Notes: generated by a model from the sequence alone, not told the origin. Counted from the stretch's first letter, positions 34,501-48,060 are shown. The stretch is 64,000 nucleotides of DNA from Tyto alba (GCF_018691265.1 NW_024881272.1:19581323-19645322), one strand, 5' to 3'. A program made the numbers and translations.

Positions 34501-37299
34501 CAGCGGTAGCTGAGGCTGCATCATCACCCTTCCCTCTGTGGAGGCAGGAGCAGGCTCTCCTCTACCCAACTGCCTATTTTCCCAAAACCTGTTAGTGAGG
34601 CAATACCTTTAGATGTCTTCCTCTCAACCAAGTTTTATTGAAAGTGACTGATGATTTCAGAAATTATGAGGGACTAGTGAGGCAAAAAGCAATACAGCTG
34701 CACATGCCTCATTCCATTCATAAATCAGCATAAAGCTGGTTTCTGGTTCAAGCTATGTAAGTCATGGATGCAATTTTATGCTTGCCTGTGCATATAGGAG
34801 GAATCCCTGGGGGAGGATGAAGGCAATCCCCAAAGCTGCTTCACAGTAAATCCCCAGCATTCTGATATCCCACTGCTGCTGTGCCTCTACTCATCTTGTC
34901 ACCAGTCAATGCCAAAACCCCAAATCTGCCATCTTTAACCCATTTTATAGCTAGCAAAATTGTTAAGGTATTATTATGCTGAAGTAGCTTTGACTCCCTC
35001 TCACTTCAGGAGTATGAATATGGCTTGTGGTTCTCCAAAAGGGAGGAGGATGACTTTTAGAGCTATGGGTCCCTCTGTAAACACACATAAATGAAGGAAA
35101 AATAGACTCCCATGCTTGCTCGGTTTGTGCATGGTCTATTCACTTTGTGATGGCTGAGTTTCCGAGGTTTTGCAAAGCGGCTTGAGACTTTGATTCTGTG
35201 TGTGAATCCTGAGACCTTTATGTCTGGTGGGAGTGGTGCAAAGGAGCCTGAGATCACAGATTGATTGACATGAGGGAGCCTCAGGGGATGCAGAGGGTCA
35301 TGGGACATTCCCACAGTGCAGAGGGCTGCTCCTCTTATTAAATAAACCTGATGTTATTGACTCTTCATTAGGTTATTCATCTAACAGACATGGTTGTAAG
35401 CCCTTTCAGTCTGAATGGGAATGGGCCATCCCCGTGGTGCCATGGGTGTTTGCAGCCTCAGCTGTCATGTTCAGGGGCAGCAGGACCAAGTACTGGCATT
35501 CAGCACCCAGACACAAGGGTAGGAAGCTTGAAGGAATAGTAAGAGGTGACACCTCAATATCTCAAGGGATTTAAGCCCAAATGACTTGCTGAGGTTTGCC
35601 AGACAGGAGTCTCTGATGGATGAAAATTCACTTCTCTCTGTCCCCTCTTCCTTTGCCCTCTGTCCCTTCTCACCCTTTGCAACAGCAATGTGAGCTTCAG
35701 AGTTGAAGTGCAAAGAGTGTTCAGCAAGTAAAACCAAACGTTGATTAGAAGAGGTGCCAGGGATGAGATAACACTTGAATTTGGTATGAGCAGTTTGTCC
35801 TCCCTTGTGGCAGTCACACAGGATATTTTGACTTGCTACAATAATTTCCTGTGAGATGATATCCACTAATTTGGTACAAATGGTAGTAACAGGCTCCATC
35901 AGCAGCTGCCCTGAAGGGTTGTTGATTCATTTAGTCCCACAATGAAGATTGAGTGAGCTATTATTTCAAACAGCAAGCTGGATCCAGCATGTATTTGTAT
36001 CAACACGCCAAAGATGACACAACCGGTGCCTCACCCAGCCCAACAAAGTGGTTTTTTGCTAAATTTTTATTTGGTCTCCATGTTTGGCTGGAAGACAAGC
36101 AATCCTCTTGTGATGTGTTATCTTTATGAACAGTAAACTAAAAACATTCTCTACGAGGGGGTGGCACTGCTGTCTTCTGCTCACTTGATTTCTGTGCATC
36201 TCTCTTCTGCATAGATTAAAGTGGGAGATGTCTCTGTGCAGATAAGGACCTTGGGCTGCCTGAGATGCCGCAGTGACTGGGACTGCCTGCCCACCAAATG
36301 CAGCTGGGAGCTCCTTACAATTCCTGCCGTGTTTTGGAAGCCATGAGGAGAGCAGTGGGTGGCCTCGCTGATGGGGTCTTGGGGGTCCTGGTCAGTCAGT
36401 GTGCAGCAGCCAGTTCCCCCTGGAGAGCCCACAGGCACTGATGCATCTTTCCAATTATGGGGTTTGAATTTGTGTCCCTTTAGTTTTTAATGGAACATTT
36501 TTGACATTGTCAAAGTTGAAGCAACTGGAGCTTTCTTTGATCCAGGAGTGAAGTTGACTCAGCTCTGCTTTGCCCAGTTTTATTTAAAGACCATGACTAC
36601 CACTTCTGAAATGTTACTTGCGAATGCTATATTATTACATTATCTGCTTTTCCATCTGTTAAATGCCATGGTTCTAGCAGCAAAAATACCACTGCCTGAC
36701 AGTAGCAGCTGTCAAAGGTCTTATTTAGACTTCTTCGAAAAGTAGTAAAACCTGATACCACTAAAGATAAGCCAAGTTTTGTTACAATAAAACTTTCTTT
36801 GGATGTGATTTTAGGAATGTTACTATTTATAGCACCTCTGGATTTTTACTCCTGCATAGGAGGGCAGTTGTATGCATCTTTAATTTTAAGTACAATTATT
36901 TGCTTATTCCCAGTTTAAACAACATTACATTATACAGTGTTACATATATACAAATATATAACCCTCTGCAAATCTAGCCTCAGCATTTTGCATGGCTGTT
37001 CCCCAACCCTGTGAGACAGCACCAAGGATCAGGCTGCTTTACAGAGGATAAAAAGGTATTGCTTGGGCCAAACCCATCTCCCATATACTGTGTAAACCCC
37101 ATGACTTCATGACAAATCAAAAGTCAATTTAGCATACCTTATGAAGCAGGAGTTGCCCTGTGTATCAGTGAAAATTACAATTCTGTAGTGAATAGTGCAC
37201 TTAAATATGACTGATAATTGGAACAACAAATTAAATTAAGTATTGTTTACATTAATTGAGTAGATCTGAAGACTTCTTGAAGTCAGGTATCCCATTAAT

Positions 37300-38650
37300 A
37301 AGCATTGCTTAATGGACTGTGTTTCCCCAGGGAGACTTGCAGCCTTGGCCTGGCACGAGGAAACATCCAAAGAAGTTCTGCAACACTGCGACCCTGCGGT
37401 GCTGCGCACAGCCAAGCTGAGTGTCTGCGAGAGGCTCGGGCACCCCATCCATCCCTGGTCCTGGCTGCTCTCACACCTCCGTTCCCACAGGCTAAGCACC
37501 TGCTGGTCCTTCAACCCGCCTGGAAAATTACTGAAGAGCACAGTTCTGAGCACAGCCCGGCAGGGACAGGGCCATGCTGTGATGGCCGTCAGCTGCTCTC
37601 GGGGTTGGGTCTGCCCCACGCGGGGGCACAGAGGTGAGTGGTGCCCCACAGCAGCTCCCGGTCCCATGAGAGCTGGAAGACACGGCAGCAGCACCGGCGT
37701 CTCTTCTGGCATTGCATGGCATCTCCCTGCTCAAGACCAGGGACGTGTAAATAATGTGTTGGAGAAATGCATGGTTTAGGGCTAAAACCAGAAGTGAGAG
37801 GGGGTTGTGCTGGGGCACAGGCTCTTGCTGGTGGCAACGACTGCAATCCACTGGCATATTTTTGGTGTGGGTTTTGTTTTTTTTTTTTTTTTTCTCTCTT
37901 CCCCAGCAGCGCTAGCACCCTTGGTGCTGCTGTGGGGCAGCCGGCAGGAGCCGCTCCGGAGGGTGGCACGGCACGTTCCCTGCACGGTACACGGTGCTCC
38001 CAGGGCCCACCCTCGCCGGGGCCCGCCGGGATGGCCCAGCGCCTCGGTGACATCATTGTTTGGTGCCCGCTGGCCGTGTGCCACCCTGAGGGCTCCCTCG
38101 CCACCCCGAGGGCTTTCCCATGCAGCGCTGATCCTTCCCAGCCCCTTGAAGCCCCTGACCGTGGGCTGGGCAGGGGGGTGATGGGGTGGTTTAGGGGGGG
38201 AGGGCAGGCAGAAGGTGGAAAGATGGGGCTATCGATAAGGCACCAACCACCAAACCGGTCTGAAACCATGTGATTTGGCATAGCGCGGGGAGCTGTAGCT
38301 AACAACACAAAAGATGAATAATTGCAGGTCGTGGCATTCATTCTCCCAATTTAAAAATGATTAAGCTCTCAGTGAGGGCAGGCAGCTGCAGGTTTGGGCT
38401 GCCTTCATCCCCCTGGCAATGGTTGAGGCGGCAGTGATGTCTGGCGGGACGGCGCGGCCCGGCCGGCGAGCGGGTGCCTCTCCCCCTCCAGCAGCACCCT
38501 TGGCCCCAGAGCGGGGCCGCCTCGGGGCCTCGCGGTGCCCCATCCTGCCCGTGGGATTCGGAGGGAATCGGTGCGCAACGGGAATGCCGAGGGTCCTCCT
38601 TCTCCTGCTGCTGTTTTCTCTATCCGAATTAGCGGAGGGGATGTAAAGCT
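37300..38650. other. GC-rich intergenic patch with CpG-dense end
   Basis: Composition rises well above the surroundings. The densest CpG part is about 38,430-38,600, next to a GT donor-like site (gggg|gtaagt near 38,661). Overlapping ORFs up to 250 codons on both strands show no domain and are typical of stop-poor GC DNA. One short ORF at 38584-38646 looks like a lone signal peptide (see findings). It could be an orphan CpG island, an enhancer or a non-coding RNA promoter. Confidence 0.5.
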
Positions 38651-41480
38651 GCGATGTGGGGGTAAGTTACAGCCACCACATGTGCCTGTCTCAAGGAGAT
38701 GGTATTAAAAGGGGCGGGAGGAACGAACATCAAACATTGACTCAGAACAGGCGTGCCCATCCCTGAGCTCTGCTGTGCCACTGCCTTCAGTCACTTCACA
38801 GGCCGTGGGGCCAGAGCTTTAGAGGGGTTTATGGACTAATGGACCTGCCTAAATCGACTTTAGTTCTGTATTTAAAAATAGCAGGTATGTTTAACTCAAA
38901 TTAAGTAGCTAATGGTTGGGAGCAGACAGTTTTTTATAATGGTAGTGAAGGGGAAAGTAAAAATAAAAAGGGCTGGTTTCAAATTAGAAAACTGTAACCT
39001 GTATAAAATTATATCTTATCAGGATTGTCTTATCTAATTTTATGTTGTCCTTCAGTGCATGTGCCAACAACTGAACATGTCCTTGAAAAAGAAAGAGTAG
39101 CTGCTGTGAGTTACTGCACATGGCTAGGACTGAATAGGAAATCCTGAGGATACTGCTAGTAAGTGTGGAAATGTTGACTTTGAGACTGCTGATGTGTATT
39201 TTGAGCTAAGGGTGTATGTCAGTCTTGCCATCAATCCACAGGGATAATGCTTTACTATAGTTAATGTGGCACCTCAAAGCCTGAATCCCATAAGCAGAAG
39301 GCTGAAGCTAAACCAGGAGGGAATGAAACCACTAGTGTTTGTTAAATGCTCCTTTTCTGACTACTGAAGGTCTTTTAGTCCCTTCCCCACTGAAGTCTGA
39401 ATGTCTACCTGCTCCTCTGAGCACTGCAGCATTGCAGACCTAGGAAAATTAGTTATTTTGTTTTCCAAATTTTTTCCCATTTCACTGAGCAACACTTTGT
39501 GAACCCCCTCACTGTCTGTGTGGCTCCTTTTTATGTGCCTTTGCTGCAAAGCTTGCAGAGATGCTTCCCCACCCAATCCTTTACAGAAACAAGTGATGTT
39601 GCATGGACCTTCAGCACTGGTAATCATGGGGAAGCGGTGAGCGAGGCATAAGATTGCTAAGCATAAGGGAGAAAATGCTTCCTAATGGAGCAGCAGTTCA
39701 AGGGTGAACGGAATGCATTACAGCAGACCTGGGAAGGGCTGGTGTTTATCTGTCACTTCCTTTGTCTGCATGTGGGAGGATAAGTGAGGGATGCATCAGC
39801 GAACAGCATCAGGGCAAATCTACCCAGTGCATAGCACTGTCAAAGCCTACATAAACTACACAGGCAGGTGAATTACCTCCTGTGAAGAGCAACTCCAGAT
39901 TATCTTTTAGTGAGGAATTCCAAGTAGTGCATGGAGGGGCTGTCCAGAATGAAAGAGCAGCTTCAGTATGGCAAAAAAATGGCAAAACCATGAAGTAAGA
40001 TACAGCATTCACCTTTGCACACAGACTCTCACAGAGATGTTACTTTAGGGCCACCCCACTGCATGTATCTGCACAGGAGGGGATAGCATCTGTTCACAGG
40101 CTATTGAAGTGCATTTGACATGGCATAAAACTCATAAGAAGGCTTATTTAAGGTGCTCTGTGATGCACACAAGCCTTGAACTAGATATGCATCTCTCTTG
40201 AGGGTTCCTCCTGTTGTACAAGATCATAGCCACAGCCTCCAATCACTGCTGCAGATCTTTTTGGCTTTCCCTGGGGAAAGTTGAGTGCAGTTGCTTTTCT
40301 GTTTACAGGGAAAATGAGGCTAAAAAACCCCACAGAATGAATTTTGAGAAATTCTTGTCCTCTCCAGTGTTTATACTTAGTAGCATCTGTCCAGCCTGTT
40401 AGCACCCCATCTGCACTGTTAGCTTTCAGCACTCTTCTTAGCCACCAAATATCGCATTGCTTGGGAAATCCCTGCTCCTGAAGGCTATGGGTGTCTGCTA
40501 ATCCTGAGTCCTGATTTGCACAGGTATCTGTACATTTTACTGTATATACAGAGATCTTATTCTGTAGCATTCGCTCTCAGTATTTTTTCTACATTTTCTA
40601 GAGAAAATAGCCCCCAAAACTTGTTCTTTTTATAAAGAAAAGTAAGAACCACTCAAGCTTTCATCTGGGAGAACAGTATTCTCTAGTGGCTTGAGGAGAT
40701 CTGAGAGGGGCTAAGTTATTTTTTTTTCAAGGCTGATGGTAAAGCACATTTCCAGGCCATTTTCTATCTTCTCTTTGCAAGAATTAAAGTATTGCATACT
40801 GGTCTATGATTCACAGCTCTGTCATGCAGGTTTGAAAAGCATTCAATGCATCTTACTGTTACGACTCATTCTACTGGCAGGGTAGTAGGGCAGGTCATAC
40901 CTAGCTAGCAACTGTTTATGGGGTATGAACATTCATTCAGTTTGGAGCTGATTAATAACAGGTTAAAATTGGACAAAGTTCTTGTTCTGTAAGACTTCAT
41001 GTTTCCCTTCTTGCCTGCGATGTTCTCTCCAAGATCCCTGTGTACTTTCTCTACATTATTTTCAGTGTCATTCTGTGTACCTTTTTCTTTTATTCATTTC
41101 CTTCTATCTCTTCTTTACTTTCCCATGAGAGGTTTTTAATTTCTTCTTTGGGCTTTCTTTTTCCTCTTCTGATTTTTTTCCATCAGACTCTGCTTTTTCA
41201 GTTCCCATCATCATATCTTCATGCAGCCCTTTCCCTCCCCAACACGCATCTTTTTGCCTGCCTCAGATTCCTGCCTGTGCTCAGCCACTCCAATGGCTTT
41301 GGGCATGTGGTCCAGATGAGGATATTAAATAGATGAGGAAGGCCTTGCATTCAAAGAAGAATCTAGTGCAGAAATAGAAAGGGCTATCACAAAAACAAAC
41401 TAGTGAAAAATACTGGGTGGCAAACTGGATACAAAACATTAGTGTTTGTGCTGTTTCAAGCAGAGAAAATAAATGCAATC
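38651..41480. other. Intergenic region, nothing recognised
   Basis: This is unique-looking sequence without a supported gene, repeat family or RNA. The 129-codon minus-strand ORF at 40181-40570 has no recognisable domain. Confidence 0.5.
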
Positions 41481-41484
41481 TTGT

Positions 41485-41800
41485 TCTGAGGTATGTTAGT
41501 GGGACAATTGCACCAGCGGCATGGAGGGCAGGTATCTTGTTTTGTTTGACAGTGGGAGGCCATATCCAGGATACTGGGTTGAACTATCTGGACAAACTGG
41601 GAGATGTCCAGAGGACAGCAACACACCTGGGAGATGTAGAAAGTATGACCACTGAAGAAAGGCTGAAGGAATCAAGCTGGGCACTAGACTTGTCTCATTA
41701 GGGAGGATAAACACCATTACTGAGTGTTTTAGAGGAGATGAGTGTGTATGTGGGAGCCTCCAGGTATGGTTAGGTATATCAATTTAGAGAGAATAATCTT
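41485..41800 (+). mobile_element. Decayed CR1-type LINE fragment (end of reverse transcriptase ORF)
   Basis: One frame reads YLDKLGDVQRTATHLG and, soon after, MTTEERLKESSW. As I recall it, CR1 elements carry a D-K-L-x-x-V-Q-R-R-A-T-K-M block followed by Y-E-E-R-L-K-E-L near the end of their RT-bearing ORF. Spacing and order agree. The upstream GTIAPA stretch fits the expected CR1 context more weakly. No intact RT core (such as YADD) is present and the frame soon stops, so this is an old 5'-truncated copy. Confidence 0.7.
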
Positions 41801-44800
41801 AGGTTTCTTTCAGTGCTGTGTTCTGGGGCTTTCTATGCTATTGAAGATACCTGGTTGGGTCTGTAAAACTTTCACCCTTCTTGTTTTGCAGGAGGAGGTG
41901 GGAGGAAGGCAGGCTGGCAGCCACAGCACGAGCTCTCACAACTACTGTTCCCAAACTCCTCCTTGTTCCACTGCTGCTACTGAGCAGTGTTATCTGCTGG
42001 CAATAAGGTTACAGTTCCTGCCTTTCTTAAAAGGGTTAACAGCTAAACTCTTTCCTGAATCAGGCTGGGGTCTCTGTGTGAGTGGGACTAAAGATCTTCA
42101 AATAACGTTATGCTGCTCTTAACCAGGCATGAGGGATAAACTATCCTAGCTCACATATAAATATTTGCAGTTACACACAGGAGCAAAAGTAACTGGAGAA
42201 AAATGTGAAAGACTCATTATTTTCAAGTTTGCTTTACTGGGATGAAATACCTTTTAAATAATTCTACACCAACCACAGCACAACAAACCCCACAACCCCT
42301 TCCACTCCGCTACTTTGGCCAGCACCAAAACACAGGTTGGTCATTGAGTCTTGATGGCTGATGATGTTTTAGCCAAAGCACAAGTCTGCAGGAGCTGGGT
42401 CCTGCTTCTTTATTACCCCATGTTTAAAGAAAAAAAAATATGGAAATGAATACCAGGCAGTACAGCAGGGGAGATACAGAAATAACCTGTTTTATTATTA
42501 AAAGATAGCTCTGAGCATCCAATGAGTGCTAGGTCACTCATCAATTAAAAATCACCTCAGGACCATAAAGCAAACTGTGCACTATACACTCCCATTTCAG
42601 GCAGAACAATTATAGAAAACAGCTTAAAACAGATACCAAAAATAGCAGACATCTGGTTAATAACCATCAGGCTTGGGTACATTAGGAAATAAGAGGTTTG
42701 CCTGTTTATTAGCAGTTTTTTGGCATGAGGAAACAACACAGTTCACAAGCCTCTCCTCTTCGGGGCTGAGCACTGCTAGTGAAAGGCTGTGCTGGGAAAT
42801 CTGCAGAGATTTATGACTGGCAGTAGCAAATTGTGTAGAAAAAAGCAAAGGCAGATTTGTTAAGGGTCATCTCCTCAGAACCAGGACTAGGAGTGGTGAG
42901 CCCTGGAGTGTCCTGCTCTTTCACCAGTATGTTACAGGTGAGGTGGCGTGGAATGGAACGAAGCTACAAGGAACATTCTGGAAGGAGAGGGTGCTAGTGC
43001 AGCAAAGCCTTCCTGCACCCCAGGAGAGTGTGGGCACTGTGGCTCTGGTGGTGCAGAGCTGTCTCCTTGCTGCTCTCCACAGCCCCAGGTGAGGTGAGTC
43101 TGGGTTTGTCCACCAAGGGGAATGCAAGCACTCTTGGAGATTACAATGGGCAGAGGGTGAATAGAACCAGTGGACCACCCCCTTCTCCATGGCAGAGCTG
43201 TTTCTTGCTGTATATTCCTAAACATTTTGCTCAGTTTAATTTTAAATGACTCTCTCACTGTGGCTTTCCCTGCTTCCCCCAGGAAGTTTGGTTTGTTAGG
43301 TCCATTAGTGCAATTAGGGATTTGACACAAGCACGCCATTTGAAAAACATCTATCCGAAGGATGTTATGATGTGGCTTCTGTCTTAGTCCACAGGAAAAT
43401 CTGTGTGTGTAAAATATGAATGCCTTAGTGTGACATTTCCTGCAGAAACTTACTTTTGCCATGAAAACACATGGGTGTTCATATGGCAAAGCAGAGCTTG
43501 CAAGGCCCTGGGTTACAGCTAGGCTGTGCAGCAGAGCATCCTGGGGCCCAAACACTGTCGTGTCTCCCTGCCACCTCAGCCTCAGCTCCCACACCTTGGA
43601 GATACCATCCATGCTGGAGGAGCAAGCATGGTCCCTTATCTGGAGGCAGAACATGAATAACTGGAGGACCAGAGGCACTGCCGATCACACAAAGGCACTC
43701 AGCATGGCCCCACATCCCCAAAATGTGTTTGCAGGTCAGTGGCATCACACACGGCTGTCTGCTGGAGGTGGTGGGTATCTACCATGAGCTGAATCCTACC
43801 ATGGCTGCTCTTGGAGAACAGGGTGCCTGGGAGAAACTTAGGGAGACAAGTTGCAGCTTCTGTTAAATATCAGTTTTCTTCTCTCTCATCTGGAGGGGAG
43901 CCAGTCAGGGTGTGGGGCAGCTCTGACACTGTTTAGACCAAGCTGCAAGCCAGGATTGAGTTATTTCTTGCTCTGTGGATATGGAAGAGGCCCATTCTCC
44001 ACATTGTCATGCTAATAACCTTCTGCTGAATCAGAGGACAATCAGTGCAATGAGAGGAAAAATAACTTCAGGGAAAGACTGGTGGTGTATGCTAAAGCTG
44101 TTATGAGAATGTTGCCTGGCTTTGGACACTAGTTTTTGTTTGATAATGTGGGAGATGATCATGATCCACTTTTAGATTTCAGTATGGAATAATATAAGCC
44201 AGCATCTCTTGATGTAAGTGGGAAATGAACCTATTTATGCTAGACAGGATTTGGGCATGACACACCAGAACATCCATATGCTGCACAGTACTATGCCACC
44301 TTCCCCATGTACTTTTCTAGTTAGTTCCTTATTATTCAGTATGCTCAAAGTTGGGGCAGGCTGTGCTGTGTTCCTGGCACTTGTGCAAGCAGAAAATCCT
44401 GTTGGGAGCATAAAGCTGCCTAACCCATCGGTTGCTTGTTGCACGCTTGGTGCCATAAATCACCGCCGTGCCATGGCAGCTGGGGAAGGCGTGAATGTGC
44501 CAGAAGCACTTTGGCAAGTGCTGCCAGGGTTCATGGCTGCAGGTTGGAGTGAGGGTTTTACTGCCTCGGTGAAACTGCAGCTGCCGGGTGACCGCCTTGC
44601 CCACACCATGGACGAATGTCTTTGTGGGAGATGTGACTGAAGGGGAGGTACAGCTCCACTCTGGCCACCGTGTTTTACAGCCTGGTGTGTTAACCTAGAC
44701 CTTGACGGGTTTCTGCCTGGGTTCATATGCAGGACTGTGAGGTACAGTGGCTGTTGGGGAAGGGACAGGACATACTGCTGTGGCAGCCGTGGCTCCAAGG

Positions 44801-45698
44801 GCCATGGCTACATCCAGCTGCTGTTCAGGCTGTAACCAGTGTGTGCAGAGTGTGTACCCTCAGAGGGCTGTACCGACTCTTCTGTTAGTTGAACACCTAT
44901 GAATCTTCCAGAGGTTTGAGTATTTTTCTCATACAAACTTTACAAGATTGAACAAATTCTTCCTTAGACCATCTGACCCATCACATCCTCAGTTTATTCA
45001 AACTGTTGTCAGTCATCACATCCCAGGATATAAACCTGGCCAAATAATTGCACCTTGCATTGTGTGTGCACAGTGTTACATGGGCTGTCACCTCCTACCA
45101 AAGGCTGGGAGCAAGTCAGAGCTGAGGGGAAAGGGTAAAAGCACTTAATTGAAAAAAAAAAAAAAAAAAATCAGATGAAGTTTCTGAATGCAAAGGCTTG
45201 TGCCATAATTAAAATGCAGGTACTGGAATTTCTTAGTTAATAAAAATTCCTTAAAAAGACTTTTTTTTATGAAATCTTTAAAAAGATAAATTGTACAACA
45301 AAAAAAGACCTACAGCCTATTAATAGGATATTTATTTCTCTGTTCCATTTAGCTAAAAGCACTGCAGTGGAGACCAGTTCCTAAAAATGTGTGGATTGCT
45401 GCTGTTGGATTGCCATCAGCCATGCTCGGTACAGGAATCAAACATCACAGCCTTCTGACAACTTTGCGGACGGCTGCATCTCCTGTTGCCATGGAAATGG
45501 ACCTGAGCTCACTGAAAGCTGGGTAATGGGCTCTAAAATCATCATTCCTTATACTAAAAAAATGCTGGGAGTGACATTAGGTAGCAGTAGTAATTATAAT
45601 AATGTGTCAGCTTGTGGAATATAGTCTTTGTTGGTTTTATTTTATAGCAGTGTTATGTTCATGTTTGTATTTGAATTATCTGATCAAATATAACCCTA
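41801..45698. other. Intergenic region, nothing recognised
   Basis: About 3.9 kb without a supported gene. The longest ORFs (42932-43678 minus, 248 codons; 44218-44640 plus, 140 codons) have no domain, weak start context and no matching splice structure. An A-rich run lies near 45,152-45,170. Confidence 0.5.
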
Positions 45699-46245
45699 TG
45701 TTGTAGTTTAACTCATCAGGCAGCTAAACACCAGCCATTTGCTCACTCACCCCAGTGGGATGGGGGAAGAGAATCAGAAAAAAAGGTAAAACTTGTGGGT
45801 AGAGATAAAGAGAGTTTAATAGGACAGAAAAAGAAGGGAAAATAATAATGATAAGAGAATATACAAAACAAGTGCTGCACAGTGCAATTGCTCACCACCC
45901 TCTGACCAAGGCCCAGCCAGTCCCCTAGCCCCAAACGGGCCACCACCCCCGGCCAACTCCCCCCAGTTTTATTGTTCAGCATGACACCATACGGTATGGA
46001 ATATCCCTTCAGCCAGTCGGGCTCAGCTGTCCCAGCTGTGCCCCCTCCCAGCATCTGGTGCCCCCAGCCTCCTCGCTGGCAGGGCAGCATGGGAAACCGA
46101 AAAGTTCATGACTTGGTGTAAGCACTGCTCAGCAACAGCAAAATATCAGCGTGTTATCAACATTATTCTCATCCTAAATCCAGAACGCAGCACTATACCA
46201 GCTAATGGGAAGAAATTTAACTCTATCCCAGCTGAAACCAGGACA
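45699..46245 (-). mobile_element. Solo LTR of an avian endogenous retrovirus
   Basis: The 547-bp element begins TGTTGTAGTTTAAC and ends TATCCCAGCTGAAACCAGGACA-like on the + strand. Read on the minus strand it starts TGTCCTGGTTTCAGC and ends in TACAACA, with TG...CA termini. The candidate 5-bp target duplication is CCCTA (45694-45698) against CCCTC (46246-46250), one mismatch. TTTATT at 45968-45973 gives AATAAA on the minus strand, in the place of the LTR polyadenylation signal. I recognise the family as an LTR common in modern birds but cannot name it securely. No retroviral genes lie beside it, so recombination has left a solo LTR. The 115-codon ORF inside it is not a gene. Confidence 0.85.
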
Positions 46246-48060
46246 CCCTCCCAATTGCATAGCACTTACTGACCAGAGCATTGCAGCAGTTAGATACCAC
46301 TCACACCCAGCAACAGGGAGAACATCACTAAGAAAATGAGTTTGAGGAGGAGGATTGTTTGCTTTGAGTAACCAGGCAGATAGCCACAACTGACCATTTC
46401 TTTTATCGTGGCTGTCCTGTGGCACAACCACCTTCCATTAGTCCAGAAGTGTTTGCTTGATCCATTGACATTACAATATGTGATAAAGTTCAATATAATT
46501 ATGTCCCACATTAATGTCCTTTCATTTTGCTGTGTTCAACAATCTGCAGCTTTGCCCTAGTTTTACAGGGTTCTTGACTGTACTGAAAATGTTTGCCTCT
46601 AGCATCATAGTAACATCCTACTAATCAAACAATACTGGCAAGGAAAATGATGCTAGGCAGATAAACTTGACTGTGAGAATTTAAACAGTAAAAAAAAATT
46701 AAAGCTTTTAGGGAAAAGCAGTGGCTATAGTCACAGAATGAAATACAGGGCTGCAAACAAAGAAAGGAGTTAGAAGCCATCGTCTCAGCCTATGGTTTTG
46801 TGGAAAAACCTTCTATGCTTACCAAGAGCCCTGCAAAAACAAAGTGCTCGTATGCCAATCTTAACCTTGAGATCTTTTAATAGGTTGCTCTTAAATTATT
46901 TACCTTTATTGAATTAGCAGAAGAGTAATTTTTTACTCTAATATCAGCTTCTGAGAAACAGAATTGTACACCAGAAACTATTGTGTTTTATTTATTATTG
47001 CAGCATATTAAAATATGATCTTGAAATGCTTTTAAATCTGCTCAGTGAGCATATCAATACATTATAGTAAAATTAGATGTATGCTTTTAATTCCTGGAAA
47101 AATCTGGCCCTCTTATTGGATCTGCAAACATCTGACACTGAAATAATGCTGAAATTAACAGTGTGTTGGTACTCTCCACCTCAATTTGTATACTCATGGA
47201 GTGATTATTTTTATTTACTGATCAGCTGTTTTGTGGGTAGATAAATGGGTTTTGAGTCTATTTGCTTTCAACATGTCCTTCATCAATCCTCTGTCAAGTT
47301 AAAGAAAAAATTCTGTAACCGTTTTAATCCATTTCCCAAAATCTGACTTGCCTCCTTATGGTGCCTAACAGCATTACTGAGAATTATTTCCAAGCCTATG
47401 CAGAGAGGTCATGCTATATTTTTTAAAAAGATGCCTAAACTTTGTCCATTATAGTTAGGAACTCTGTGGCAGAGGTGGGTTTGCACATTCAGAGTGGATT
47501 CTGGTAACGAAGGAAGATAGTGCTTGTGTAGTAAAAGTCATTAGGCATGCAGCCAAATTCAGATCTTATAGTCTTCCTTTAGGCCATGCATGTGAGACTC
47601 AGGGTTATTTTAATTATATTGTTTCTTTTGAGTAGATTTTATAGAAAGAGGATTGCACTGTTTTCCTTTAGTGACTACTTTTTCCAATTTCAGAGGCCAA
47701 GTAAAGGATCTCTGATGGTTAATTAATTTCTCAGAATCTTTTCACACACACTTTTGTATGGGGCATGTATTTTAGTCAGGATTGCGATTTAAGAGAGCTG
47801 AGCTTGTGCAGGCTGCCACTTGCAAAGTGAGGTTAAAGTTCTCCAAGCCACTGTTAGATCAGCACAGACAGTTTAGGTCCTATTTACGGGCACCATCTGA
47901 CTAACATTCAGTCTTTTGATGCTCAGAAGTTATTGAGGACTGGAGCAGACAGGGTGAGGGTGATCTCCAGAAGCGACAGTCAGTAGAGAGCTCTAGGAAG
48001 GGTCTTTCACAGGACTTGTGTCTCAGAATGATCTGAAACCTGCATTCCCTTTTCATCACG

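Larger units (their letters stand above)
27821..37290. other. Intergenic region downstream of LPAR3
   Basis: No protein-coding gene is supported. The stretch holds an A22-type run at about 30452-30474 preceded by ATTAAA, a GTTT-rich tract at about 31509-31544, a 7-bp perfect inverted repeat at 31383-31400, and one candidate exon at 29912-30024 (see findings). Otherwise it looks like unique AT-rich DNA. Confidence 0.6.

Noticed and set aside
37236..38341. Several ORFs of 100-250 codons on both strands
   Set aside because: Mutually overlapping frames in GC-rich DNA without domains; expected by chance.
42932..43678. 248-codon minus-strand ORF
   Set aside because: No recognisable domain, low-complexity stretches and no promoter or poly(A) context; conservation data would be needed to revive it.
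44218..44640. 140-codon plus-strand ORF
   Set aside because: No family resemblance and no splice or polyadenylation context; plausible by chance in 31 kb.
45743..46090. 115-codon minus-strand ORF
   Set aside because: Lies wholly within the solo LTR and is not a viral gene.
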